Below, piece by piece: positions 1-6,494 of a stretch of DNA of 31,315 bases (the first letter of the stretch is position 1; each line of letters opens with the position of its first letter). The notes beneath the pieces were generated by a model. It was not told where the DNA came from. It did not search any database and saw nothing but the letters and a program-made list of their open reading frames with translations. The DNA is from SVKR01 sp963649145. GTDB taxonomy: Bacteria > Bacillota > Clostridia > Oscillospirales > Oscillospiraceae. Both the position numbers and the translations under genes were made by a program. The stretch lies in contig CAVJGI010000018.1 in NCBI GenBank assembly GCA_963649145.1, positions 1 through 31,315 on the forward strand, written 5' to 3'.

Positions 1-715
1 CGATCATGCCGCTGCCCGTGACGGACAGGGAGAAAAACGCCTGCCCCATCGCCCAAAGCCAGATCATGGGGTCTTTCAGCGCCTCCCAGCGCGGGGTGAA
101 CATGAACACATAACCCGCCGCCGCGCCGGGCAGAAACGCCACGCGCACGGCGAGCACGAGGAAGATCAGGAAGAAAAGCGGCATCATGACCTTGTTCGTC
201 TTCTCGATGCTGTGCGCGCCGAGCAGCAGCGTCAGGAGCGTGCCGACCACGACGATGACGTGGTAGGGCACGACGGAAAAGTCCGTGGAGGAAAACGTGC
301 CGAACCAGACGGCGGTGTCCGCGCTCAGCAGCGTGCCCAGCACGGAATCGACGAGCGCCTTGAGCACGTAGGCGATGATGACGGCGTAGCCGAGCGCAAT
401 GCAGAGCGAGCCCGCGAGCGGTAGCCAGCCGAGCACGCCGCCGATTTTTCCCGCCGTCTTCCCGCGCGTCGCCCACGCGCCGCGGTAAGCGCCGAGCGTT
501 CCCGTTCCGGCGCGGCGGCCCACGGCGAACTCCGCCGGGAGCCCGACATAGCTGAAGATGCAGACGAACAGCAGATAGACCAGCAGAAAAGCCCCGCCGC
601 CGTTGCTGCCCAGCTTGTTCGGGAAGCCCCAGACGTTGGCCATGCCGACCGCGGAGCCCACGGAGGCGAGAATAAAGCCCCAGCGCGAGCCGAAATGCTT
701 GGTGTTTTTACTCAT
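1..715 (-). CDS. Sodium-dependent transporter, NSS/SNF family (partial, C-terminus outside window)
   Basis: About 238 residues are visible; the frame runs off the left edge. The N-terminus (MSKNTKHFGSRWGFILASVG) leads into a segment containing SAVGMANVWGFP and GSNGGGAF, the unwound TM1 signature of neurotransmitter:sodium symporters. Further hydrophobic segments follow at about residues 40-60, 90-115, 130-150 and 165-190. The family carries amino acids or similar solutes into the cell with Na+; the substrate cannot be read from sequence. The start is set by ATG at 713-715 with an AGGGGAG Shine-Dalgarno six bases upstream. It lies downstream of the spo0A-like gene on the same strand, 167 bp away, with its own promoter and two leader hairpins, so it is probably a separate unit. 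Confidence 0.88.
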   Translation of the reverse strand, partial: MSKNTKHFGSRWGFILASVGSAVGMANVWGFPNKLGSNGGGAFLLVYLLFVCIFSYVGLPAEFAVGRRAGTGTLGAYRGAWATRGKTAGKIGGVLGWLPLAGSLCIALGYAVIIAYVLKALVDSVLGTLLSADTAVWFGTFSSTDFSVVPYHVIVVVGTLLTLLLGAHSIEKTNKVMMPLFFLIFLVLAVRVAFLPGAAAGYVFMFTPRWEALKDPMIWLWAMGQAFFSLSVTGSGMI

Positions 716-794
716 AGATCTCCCCTCACGCCCGGCAAAAAGCAGCCGGGCTCTCTCTTTTCTCTCGCGCACCGAAGCCGCAGCGCGCTTTGCC

Positions 795-823
795 ATTTTA
801 AAGTTTTGCGGTGAAAAAGTCAA
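795..823 (-). promoter_or_regulatory. Promoter of the NSS transporter
   Basis: On the minus strand TTGACT (818-823) and TAAAAT (795-800) are separated by 17 bp, a good sigma-A match. Transcription would begin near 788. The roughly 70-nt leader contains a GC-rich hairpin at about 765-788 and a 7-bp stem (730-736 with 745-751) directly upstream of the ribosome site. Confidence 0.65.
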
Positions 824-882
824 GGAAAACCTTTGAGAAAAGCGGCAGGTCCCGGTGCGGCTGTGACGGAGGGAGTGGAAAC

Positions 883-1617
883 TCACATTTCCCACACCGT
901 CTTTTCCGCGACAACCTCCGTAACGATCGCAAGAAACCTTGCGTTGGTCGGAGCTTTCTCGAAGCTGTCGAAAGCGTCGCCGAAGTATGCCTTCCGGCGC
1001 TCGGCGTTGCGGGGAATCCACGCCTTCTCAACCGCGACGCGGATCGCGCGCTCTACGCATTCCGCCGTGGACGCAAACTGCTCCGCGAGCTCCGGGTAGA
1101 GCACTTTTGTCACGCCCCGCAGCTGCGTCCGGTCCTCCGCCGCGCGCATCAGCGCCTCGGCAAGGAAGGCGTAACCCGTGAGATGCGGCGGGATGCCAAA
1201 CGCCCGCAGCGCCGCCGCGATCTCCGGCGCGCAGTCCCGCCGCGGCTTCGCGCCCCGCGCCGCCTCACGCAGCCGCCGCAACAGATACACCGTGTCGCAG
1301 GGCTTCAAAAGATAGTCCGCAGCCCCAACTTCGCCCGCGCGCCGCGCCGTCGCGCTGCTCAGAAACGCCGACAAAAACACCACCGCGCAGCCAACTCCGG
1401 CATCCCGCACCGCCTCCGCAAGCGCAAACCCGTCGATCCCCGGCAGCAAAATGTCAGCAAGCAGCACCTCCACCGCCGCGCCCCGCATCCCCGCAAGCGC
1501 CGCCCTACCGTCCGTAGCTGTCCCGACGACCTCAAACCCGCCGGAAATAAGCTCAACCCGCATCCGCGCCAGAAACTCCTCCGAAGCGTCCGCCAGAAAC
1601 ACCCGAATTTTCTCCAT
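883..1617 (-). CDS. spo0A: Spo0A-like sporulation response regulator
   Basis: A 244-residue protein of the usual Spo0A length. Residues 1-120 form a receiver domain: phospho-acceptor Asp55 (LLADILLPGIDG), Ser83 and Lys105 (LLKPCD) are in place. The acidic pair, normally Asp-Asp, reads Asp10-Ala11, so one magnesium ligand is missing. Residues 130-244 match the Spo0A DNA-binding domain (GIPPHLTGYAFL, GVTKVLYPELAEQF, CVERAIRVAVEKAW, APTNARFLAIV). Spo0A is the master regulator of entry into sporulation. The start is ATG 1615-1617 with a GAGAGAGG site; an upstream in-frame extension begins inside the promoter and is rejected. The usual neighbour spoIVB is absent, so this may be a relocated orthologue or a divergent paralogue. 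Confidence 0.88.
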   Translation of the reverse strand: MEKIRVFLADASEEFLARMRVELISGGFEVVGTATDGRAALAGMRGAAVEVLLADILLPGIDGFALAEAVRDAGVGCAVVFLSAFLSSATARRAGEVGAADYLLKPCDTVYLLRRLREAARGAKPRRDCAPEIAAALRAFGIPPHLTGYAFLAEALMRAAEDRTQLRGVTKVLYPELAEQFASTAECVERAIRVAVEKAWIPRNAERRKAYFGDAFDSFEKAPTNARFLAIVTEVVAEKTVWEM

Positions 1618-1668
1618 ATCAAAACTACCTCTCTCATTTTTACGCCGAAAAAACAGCGTCTTGCGCGT

Positions 1669-1698
1669 ATAGTAGCATGGGCTTGTCGAAAAATACAA
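1669..1698 (-). promoter_or_regulatory. Promoter of the spo0A-like gene
   Basis: Minus-strand TTGTAT (1693-1698) and TACTAT (1669-1674) are spaced by 18 bp, about 52 nt before the start codon. A 0A-box-like heptamer lies inside the spacer, which suggests autoregulation. Confidence 0.5.
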
Positions 1699-1739
1699 TC
1701 AAAAAATTTCGACGGAAAACGTCGAAAACGAGCGTCGAA
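1684..1739. promoter_or_regulatory. Cluster of four 0A-box-like sites
   Basis: The core GTCGAA occurs four times in 56 bp: plus strand 1685-1690 (full TGTCGAA), 1721-1726 and 1734-1739, and minus strand 1708-1713. TGNCGAA is the known Spo0A recognition core in Bacillus and Clostridium. Their position upstream of a Spo0A-like gene supports autoregulation. The three outer sites have C in place of the first T. Confidence 0.6.
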
Positions 1740-1782
1740 CCCTTGCGCCCCAAGCGTTTGCGCCAAATAAGAAAAAAAGCGA

Positions 1783-1806
1783 AAAAGCCCGAAAATCCGG
1801 GCTTTT
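1783..1806 (-). terminator. Intrinsic terminator between the toxin locus and spo0A
   Basis: A 9-bp stem, AAAAGCCCG (1783-1791) with CGGGCTTTT (1798-1806). On the minus strand it is followed by several T-rich runs, so it would stop leftward transcription escaping the antisense RNA at 1985-2085 before it reaches spo0A. Confidence 0.55.
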
Positions 1807-1829
1807 CCGCAGAAAACAGCGAATAATCA

Positions 1830-1858
1830 TAGACATTCGCCGCGCAATATGTTATAAT
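1830..1858 (+). promoter_or_regulatory. Promoter of the toxin mRNA
   Basis: TAGACA (1830-1835), 17-bp spacer, TATAAT (1853-1858). The predicted transcription start near 1865 gives a leader of about 70 nt before the small reading frame at 1935. Confidence 0.7.
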
Positions 1859-1905
1859 GACGTCGCCCGCAAGGGCAGGGCGCTGCTCAAACGGCAGGCG
1901 GTTGG

Positions 1906-1929
1906 TCACTCCCTTATGAGAGGGGGTGA
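1906..1929 (+). promoter_or_regulatory. Shine-Dalgarno-sequestering hairpin in the toxin leader
   Basis: TCACTCCCT (1906-1914) pairs with AGGGGGTGA (1921-1929), nine pairs including one G-U, with a six-base loop. The right arm is the only plausible ribosome-binding site for the peptide at 1935, so full-length mRNA would be poorly translated until the hairpin opens. Confidence 0.6.
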
Positions 1930-1934
1930 GTCTT

Positions 1935-2021
1935 TTGCCGATCACGTTTACATGGCATATCTTCGGATTGACCTTTATGTTACGTATCACAAAAGGCAGA
2001 AACCGCCACTCTGGCAAGTGA
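1935..2021 (+). CDS. Small hydrophobic peptide, candidate type I toxin (holin-like)
   Basis: A 28-residue peptide from a TTG start eight bases after AGGGGG. It has a hydrophobic N-terminal half (PITFTWHIFGLTFML) and a basic tail (RITKGRNRHSGK), the layout of TxpA/Fst-like membrane toxins. It has its own strong promoter, a sequestered ribosome site, and a 3' hairpin (1998-2029) shared with a convergent antisense transcript. No homologue could be checked; the call rests on architecture. A GTG at 1926 would add three residues but abuts the ribosome site. A second frame from ATG 1916 encodes a 40-residue non-hydrophobic peptide and is thought less likely. Confidence 0.55.
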   Translation: MPITFTWHIFGLTFMLRITKGRNRHSGK

Positions 2022-2085
2022 CGGTTTCTATTTCATAGAATACCAAACTAGCTAGGACTAACCGCTTGTCGCAGCGCCCTTTTCA
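1985..2085 (-). ncRNA. Candidate antisense antitoxin RNA
   Basis: Transcription from the minus-strand promoter at 2092-2119 would start near 2085 and run leftward over the 3' part of the toxin message. It would end after the hairpin formed by 1998-2005 with 2022-2029 (inner stem around CCACT/AGTG), which is followed on this strand by a short T-rich tail. The overlap with the toxin transcript is about 40-90 nt, as in the TxpA/RatA arrangement. The ends are estimates. Confidence 0.55.
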
Positions 2086-2091
2086 CCTATT

Positions 2092-2119
2092 ATTATACCA
2101 CCGTTTCCCCCGTTGTCAA
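2092..2119 (-). promoter_or_regulatory. Promoter of the antisense RNA
   Basis: Minus-strand TTGACA (2114-2119) and TATAAT (2092-2097), both perfect consensus hexamers, with a 16-bp spacer. There is no protein-coding frame with a ribosome site immediately downstream, which supports a non-coding product. Confidence 0.7.
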
Positions 2120-2120
2120 T

Positions 2121-2148
2121 CCCCGCCGCGCGTCCGGCGGGGATTTTT
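2121..2148 (+). terminator. Intrinsic terminator after the toxin locus
   Basis: CCCCGCC (2121-2127) pairs with GGCGGGG (2136-2142), followed by ATTTTT. It isolates the toxin transcript from the lipoprotein gene at 2227. Confidence 0.6.
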
Positions 2149-2226
2149 CGTTGGAAAAATGATGCAGTTTTCTGGGCAAAACGATGCAAAAGCACGGTAT
2201 GGTAAAGAAAAAAGGAGAATTTTCCC

Positions 2227-4332
2227 ATGAAAAAACTGCTTGCACTCACCCTCGCGCTTGCGCTGCTGCTGAGCGGCTGCGGGGCGCAGGGCGCGCCCAC
2301 GGAGACGCGGCTTTCCGCATCTGCGGAGCCGGACATCCCGGAGGAGACCGCCGCGGCGGAGCCGGAGCTGCGGCTGCAATGCGCGGCGGAGCCGCTGCCG
2401 GGCGCGCTCGCGAACGTGACGGCGCTCGCCCCCTGCGCGGACGGGCTCTGGGTCGGCGGCTTCGCGCCGGAGGGCGCGGCGCTTTACTGCACCGCGGACG
2501 GCAAAGAAACGCTCATTCCGCTGCCGGAGGGGACGGAGATGGTCTACGCCGTCTGCGACACGCCGCCCGGCGCGGCGGTGCTCTGCGGCAGCCTGCCGCC
2601 GGCTTACACGGACGCTTCCGGTGACTTGCAGTATAACCCCGCGCCGGAGGGACGGTTTTTCCTCCTGCGCTGGGGGCTCCACCCGTCCGTCACGGAGCTG
2701 ACGGAGCTCGCTGCGGACGCCGACGCGGTCTGGAAGCAGCTGCTCTGGTCCGACGGTGCGTTTTTCCTGCTCGCGCATGACCGTCTCCTGCGGCTGGACG
2801 AGACCGGCGCGGTCACGGCGCGCTATACGCCCGCGGAATCCACGCGGCGCATTGCGGCGATGGCACTCGCGGACGGCGCGCTTTTCCTCGCGGAGACGCT
2901 CTGGGGCGGCTCCGGCTCATCGCTCGCGGCGCTGGACCCCGAATCGCTCGCGGAGCGCTCCCGCTTGACGCTGGACGAGACCGTCACCGGGCTCGGCACG
3001 GACGATACCGGCGGTGCGCTGCTCTGCACGGAGACGGGGCTTTTCGCCCTCGGCGCGGACGGAACGCTGACGCTGCGCGCGGACTGGGCGGCGCTCTATG
3101 CGCCGGAGAGCTTCCTCGCCGTCTGACCCGAGGGCGAGGGCTGGCGGCTTTACGCGCGCTGCGCGGACGCGCTCTATGCCGCGCAGTGGACCGCCGCACC
3201 GCCGCGGACGGAGCTGCTGCTCGCCGCGGATTCCGGGCACGGCACGGCGCAGACGCTCGCCGCACTGTTCAATCAGTCGCAGGAGGACTATTTCGTCCGC
3301 GTCGCGGTCTATGACACGCCGGAGGCGCAGATGCGGCTGCGCGCGGAGCTCGGCGCGGGGTCGGGTCCGGATATCCTCGCCTTCACGCAGGAGACGACGC
3401 TCGCGGAAACCGACCCGGCGAAGCTCTGTGCCGACCTCACGCCGTATCTGGACGGCTCCGATGCCGCGCCGCTCCCGGCGCTGCTGAACGCCTGCCGCGA
3501 CGGTGGGGCGGTTTATTTTCTGCCCTACGCCTTCAGCATCGCGACCTTCACCGCGCCGGCGAGTCTCATCCCGGAGCCGGGCTTCACGCTCGCCGAGGCG
3601 GAGGCGGCGCTGGAGCGCGCGGGCGGCGGACTGACGCTGCTGCCGCAGTGGTGTACCGAGGACGTGATGCTCGGCTGGACGGCGCGCATGGCGATCGGGC
3701 GCTTCACGGACCGCGAGAGCGGCACGGCGCGCTTTGACAGCCCGGAGTTCGCCGACCTGCTGACGCTCTGCAAAAAGTGGTCCCGCAGCGGCACGCAGAG
3801 CGAGCGCGGCGAGCAGTCGCTGCTCACGCCGGAGCTTTTGCAGGGCTTCCTGCGCGTCAGCGCCGTCCACGCTAATTACGGCGGCGATTACTGCTTTGCC
3901 GGCTTCCCCTGCGAGAGCGGAAACGGCAGCATGTTCGTGCCGGAGCTGCGCCTCGCCGTCGCAGCGGGGAGCGAAAACGCCGCGGGCGCGTGGGCGTTCC
4001 TGCGCTTTGCGCTGAGCCCCGCGGTGCAGGCGGCGAATCTCGGCGCCGGATTCCCCGCGTCGGAGCGCGTGTTCGACGAGCAGCTCCGCCAAGCCGTCGC
4101 GCAGGGGGTCGACACCATGGTGGAGCACTATGACTTCACGCAAAGCGACGCCGACCGGCTCCGCGCCCTCATCGAGGGCACGACGCTCCTCTCCGGCACG
4201 GACGAGACTCTCCTCGCCGTCATCACCGCCGAAGCCGCCCGCTACCTCTCCGGCGACAAGACCGCGGAAGAAGCCGCGGCGCTGGTGCAGTCACGCGCGA
4301 GCGTGTACATGGCGGAGCGCTACGGGAAGTGA
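2227..4332 (+). pseudogene. Solute-binding-like lipoprotein interrupted by an in-frame TGA
   Basis: The frame is continuous for 701 codons except for TGA at 3124-3126 (codon 300). The N-terminus is a lipoprotein signal (LLLSGCG, Cys18). Residues to about 300 resemble propeller-like sensor repeats. The rest resembles an ABC extracellular solute-binding protein, family 1 (GPDILAFTQE, AGAWAFLRFALSPAVQAANL). The start follows AAAGGAGA. The intact paralogue at 6927-9134 shares the signal region and the C-terminus (YLSGDKTAEE, LVQSRASVYMAE) and seems to carry Cys at the TGA position, so TGC to TGA is a simple explanation. Other readings are a truncated lipoprotein plus a dead 3' half, stop-codon read-through, or a base error. 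No permease or ATPase genes adjoin. Confidence 0.75.
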
Positions 4333-4335
4333 GAC

Positions 4336-4370
4336 GAAAAAATCCCCGCCGGCAGTGTGCCGGCGGGGGA
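4336..4370 (-). terminator. Strong hairpin with T-run on the minus strand
   Basis: A 12-bp stem (4343-4354 with 4358-4370, one extra G) with a three-base loop. An A-run precedes it on the plus strand, so the T-run is on the minus strand; it may still end the lipoprotein transcript. It is the left part of a block repeated at 6311-6452. Confidence 0.6.
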
Positions 4371-4384
4371 TCAACCTTAGTATT

Positions 4385-4477
4385 ATATCACGAGAATCGA
4401 CCGCTGTCTATGGCATATCGCGCAAATTTAAATTTGCGCGATATGCCATAGACATTCCGCTTTTTGTGTGATATGGT
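4385..4477 (+). promoter_or_regulatory. 48-bp perfect palindrome fused to a promoter (copy 1)
   Basis: Positions 4406-4453 are a perfect 48-bp inverted repeat centred on TTTAAA, with arms beginning GTCTATGGCATATCGCGC. The right arm ends in TAGACA (4449-4454), which serves as -35 with TATGGT (4472-4477) 17 bp on. An outer inverted repeat ATATCAC (4385-4391) and GTGATAT (4468-4474) encloses it. It precedes the exported proteins at 4537 and 5011. The arrangement suggests a large operator controlling the promoter. Confidence 0.7.
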
Positions 4478-4536
4478 GGGAGTGACAAACCAGCCGAAAG
4501 GGGTCGTCCGAGAAAAAAGACGGGGAGGAAAAGAGC

Positions 4537-4965
4537 ATGCGGAAGCGAATCATCATTATCCTTCTGGCGCTGGCAGTGATCGTCGGCATCCCGCTGGTCA
4601 TCGCCTATACTCCGCGGACGCCGATCAAGGCGGCATACGGGACGCCGGAGCGGATCGAGGTCAAAAACGGAAACAACGGGAAGTCCTGCGTCATCACGGA
4701 CCCGGAGGTTCTGGAGTGGATCACCGACACCTTTTGCGGAGACGTATTCCACAGGAGCAGAGGCGGCTTCGGGATGGGCTGGTCCTACAAATTGACCTTC
4801 GTATTCGGAGAAGAGGGGCGAACGACCTTCATTTTGTGCAATCCGGAGGAGATCGAAATCGGATACTCACACTACGCGGCCGTAAGCGGAGAAACCTATT
4901 CGCAGGTATATGATTATCTGTCCGAGCTTACCGGATTTCCCCCGGACAAGTACGGGTCAGAATAA
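4537..4965 (+). CDS. Membrane-anchored small protein of unknown function
   Basis: 142 residues. A basic start (MRKRIIIILLALAVIVGIP) forms one N-terminal membrane segment at about residues 5-24 with no lipobox and no obvious cleavage site. The remaining 115 residues look like a compact extracytoplasmic alpha/beta domain (VLEWITDTFCGDVFHRS, YKLTFVFGEEGRTTFILC). I do not recognise the family with certainty; DUF5301-type clostridial domains are one possibility. ATG 4537 follows GGGGAGGAAAAGAGC. It is the first gene after palindromic promoter copy 1, with a leader of about 50 nt, and is probably co-transcribed with the secreted peptide 45 bp downstream. Confidence 0.75.
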   Translation: MRKRIIIILLALAVIVGIPLVIAYTPRTPIKAAYGTPERIEVKNGNNGKSCVITDPEVLEWITDTFCGDVFHRSRGGFGMGWSYKLTFVFGEEGRTTFILCNPEEIEIGYSHYAAVSGETYSQVYDYLSELTGFPPDKYGSE

Positions 4966-5010
4966 CGGCGGGAAGATTTCCAAAACATTTTCACAAAGGA
5001 GACATCACCC

Positions 5011-5229
5011 ATGAAAAAACTCATCACCACCGCGCTCGCATTCATCCTCTGCGCAGCCATGACGATCACCGCGGGACTTCAGCTTGCTTCTGCGGCTGAA
5101 ATTCCTGACCCGCCGGTGCCGACGGAGACCGTCGAGCCCGTCGGACCGAAGGACCCGGACAAGGGCGGCGAGACTCCGGCGGAGCCGAACGGGGAGGAGC
5201 TGCCGGACGGGAAACCGGAAGGATTTTAA
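5011..5229 (+). CDS. Small secreted Pro/Glu-rich peptide, candidate signalling peptide precursor
   Basis: 72 residues. A classical signal peptide (MKKLITTALAFILCAAMTIT, then AGLQLASAAE) should be cleaved near residue 28-29. This leaves about 43 residues rich in Pro, Glu, Gly and Asp, ending in LPDGKPEGF. The start follows AAAGGAGACATCACCC. It is the second gene behind palindromic promoter copy 1 and is convergent with an XRE plus helical-repeat regulator whose stop codon lies only 35 bp away. That pairing resembles RRNPP regulator and peptide loci, so a pro-pheromone role is plausible but unproven. It could equally be an unrelated small exported protein. Confidence 0.7.
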   Translation: MKKLITTALAFILCAAMTITAGLQLASAAEIPDPPVPTETVEPVGPKDPDKGGETPAEPNGEELPDGKPEGF

Positions 5230-5243
5230 TTACGAACAGCTAT

Positions 5244-5271
5244 AGAGTGGGCGGCGTTTGCCGCTCACTCT
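5244..5271. terminator. Convergent hairpin between peptide gene and regulator
   Basis: A 12-bp stem (5244-5255 with 5260-5271, one G-U) and loop GTTT. It overlaps the stop codon of the minus-strand regulator and probably serves both transcripts, although neither side has a long T-run. Confidence 0.5.
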
Positions 5272-6209
5272 AATTCTATTCCCGCCAATTCCTTTGCCTC
5301 GTTCCAGATGAGCTGCTTGTTGTGCTCGTCCTCAAGCACGTCATACAAGCTGTAAGCCCGCGTGTAAAGCCTGATGCCCCGCTCCATGTCACCCTTGCGG
5401 CAATAGGCTTCCGCAAGGATCGCGAGCAGGTCGGGGAGATGCTGATAATGCCCGTAGCTGATGCAGATTTTTCGCCCGCGCTCCGCCGCATCGACGGCCT
5501 CGTCGTAACAGCCCAGCGCGCAAAGCTCGCGGGCATAGTTGAACAGCACCATGGGAAGATGGACGCGGACCGGCGACAGCTTTTTCGTGTGACCGTCCAA
5601 ATATGCGAGGAGCTGCCGCAGAACATGGACAGAATCGAGATGCATCCCATTTTGGAGATACAGGACCGCAATGTTGTTGATCAGCTTGATCTCGGTCTCA
5701 GAGTAAAGTCCGCACGCGATGTTCTGCAAATCAAATTTCGGCGACGTCAGACGGATCGCGTCCAGCAGGAGCTTTAACCCGTCCTCCACGCCATAGGGAC
5801 CGTCTTCCGTTCCGATCAGGAATTTGGAGCGCAGGACGGTTTGCTGCACGAGCCGGTCATTCTCCCCGGCAAGCGACAGCAGCGACTTCTGCTTTGCAAG
5901 CACCTCCGCGCGGATGCCCGGTTTTTCCTCCTCCGGCGCGCTGAAAAACCGCACATGCAGACTGACAAGCTCGCGCTCTAACTCGCTGAGCTTCAATTCC
6001 TTTTCGCCCACGAGCGCATAGACGCGCTCCTCCGGCAGACCCAGTCTTTGCATCAGCGCGCGCATCTTGCCTGCCGAGGGTGCGTTTTTCCCGGTTTCCA
6101 GCCGGGAGAGGGTCGTGATGTCGCATATTCCCGCGCAGAGCATATGCTGCGTGAGTCCCTGCGCCTCGCGCTCCTTTCGGATCATCGTCCCGATCGCGAT
6201 CTCATTCAT
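5265..6209 (-). CDS. XRE-family regulator with C-terminal helical (TPR-like) repeats, RRNPP-like
   Basis: 314 residues. Residues 5-65 form an XRE helix-turn-helix (IGTMIRKEREAQGLTQHML, ITTLSRLETGKNAPS). Residues 75-310 are all-helical with TPR-like pairs (LINNIAVLYLQNGMHLDSVH, LFNYARELCALGCYDEAVDA, LLAILAEAYCRKGDMERGIR). An N-terminal HTH plus C-terminal TPR is the architecture of peptide-sensing RRNPP regulators (PlcR, Rgg, NprR). The start is ATG 6207-6209 after AAGGAGG. Its leader contains CGATATGCC (plus 6228-6236), identical to part of the palindrome at 4406-4453, which hints at shared control. It sits between two palindromic promoters and beside a secreted peptide gene. Confidence 0.8.
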   Translation of the reverse strand: MNEIAIGTMIRKEREAQGLTQHMLCAGICDITTLSRLETGKNAPSAGKMRALMQRLGLPEERVYALVGEKELKLSELERELVSLHVRFFSAPEEEKPGIRAEVLAKQKSLLSLAGENDRLVQQTVLRSKFLIGTEDGPYGVEDGLKLLLDAIRLTSPKFDLQNIACGLYSETEIKLINNIAVLYLQNGMHLDSVHVLRQLLAYLDGHTKKLSPVRVHLPMVLFNYARELCALGCYDEAVDAAERGRKICISYGHYQHLPDLLAILAEAYCRKGDMERGIRLYTRAYSLYDVLEDEHNKQLIWNEAKELAGIELE

Positions 6210-6238
6210 CGCCGCCTCGCCTCCTTCCGATATGCCGC

Positions 6239-6268
6239 ATTATACCACACTCCAGCACCAAAACGCAA
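6239..6268 (-). promoter_or_regulatory. Promoter of the XRE-TPR regulator
   Basis: Minus-strand TTGCGT (6263-6268), 18-bp spacer, TATAAT (6239-6244), about 30 nt before the start codon. The partial palindrome match at 6228-6236 lies at the expected transcription start. Confidence 0.6.
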
Positions 6269-6310
6269 GCAGTTGAAGATGCGCAGCGCTTTTGTGGGGC
6301 GCAGAATGCA

Positions 6311-6344
6311 AAAAAATTCCCGCCGACAGTATGCCGGCGGGGAA
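6311..6344 (-). terminator. Hairpin with minus-strand T-run (second copy)
   Basis: TTCCCGCCGACA (6317-6328) pairs imperfectly with TGCCGGCGGGGAA (6332-6344), preceded by an A-run on the plus strand. It is the counterpart of 4336-4370 and insulates the regulator promoter from leftward transcription. Confidence 0.55.
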
Positions 6345-6380
6345 TCTAACCTTAGCATTATATCACGGAAATTGAGAGCT

Positions 6381-6452
6381 GTCTATGGCATTTCAAGCAA
6401 ATTTAAATTTGCTCGAGATGCCGTAGACAATCGGCTTTTTGTGTGATATGGT
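6381..6452 (+). promoter_or_regulatory. 48-bp near-palindrome fused to a promoter (copy 2)
   Basis: Positions 6381-6428 repeat the palindrome of 4406-4453, with three transition mismatches between the arms. The right arm again ends in TAGACA (6424-6429), followed after 17 bp by TATGGT (6447-6452). The shared block runs from the hairpin at 6317 to the -10 box, about 136 bp against 135 bp in copy 1. It drives the secreted protein at 6557. Confidence 0.68.
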
Positions 6453-6482
6453 GAGGGCGAAATAACATTGGAGGTGATGCCT

Positions 6483-6494
6483 ATGCGTGCGTGA
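6483..6494 (+). other. Three-codon leader reading frame (M-R-A-stop)
   Basis: The strongest Shine-Dalgarno sequence in this stretch, GGAGGTGAT (6470-6478), is correctly spaced to ATG CGT GCG TGA. The real protein gene starts 60 nt later behind a weak site. It may be a minimal translated leader or a relic; a GTG at 6487 in another frame could also use the same site. Confidence 0.3.

Noticed and set aside
811..1770. A 319-codon plus-strand frame opposite the spo0A-like gene
   Set aside because: It is basic and repetitive in composition without a start site; the minus strand encodes a complete two-domain Spo0A protein.
1916..2038. A 40-codon frame from ATG 1916 overlapping the toxin peptide
   Set aside because: Its start lies in the loop of the hairpin with no ribosome site upstream, and the product is not hydrophobic. 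The TTG-started frame has a correctly spaced site.
3124..3126. Selenocysteine codon
   Set aside because: No recognisable bacterial SECIS hairpin follows, and the surface lipoprotein family has no known redox role; a nonsense mutation or read error is simpler.
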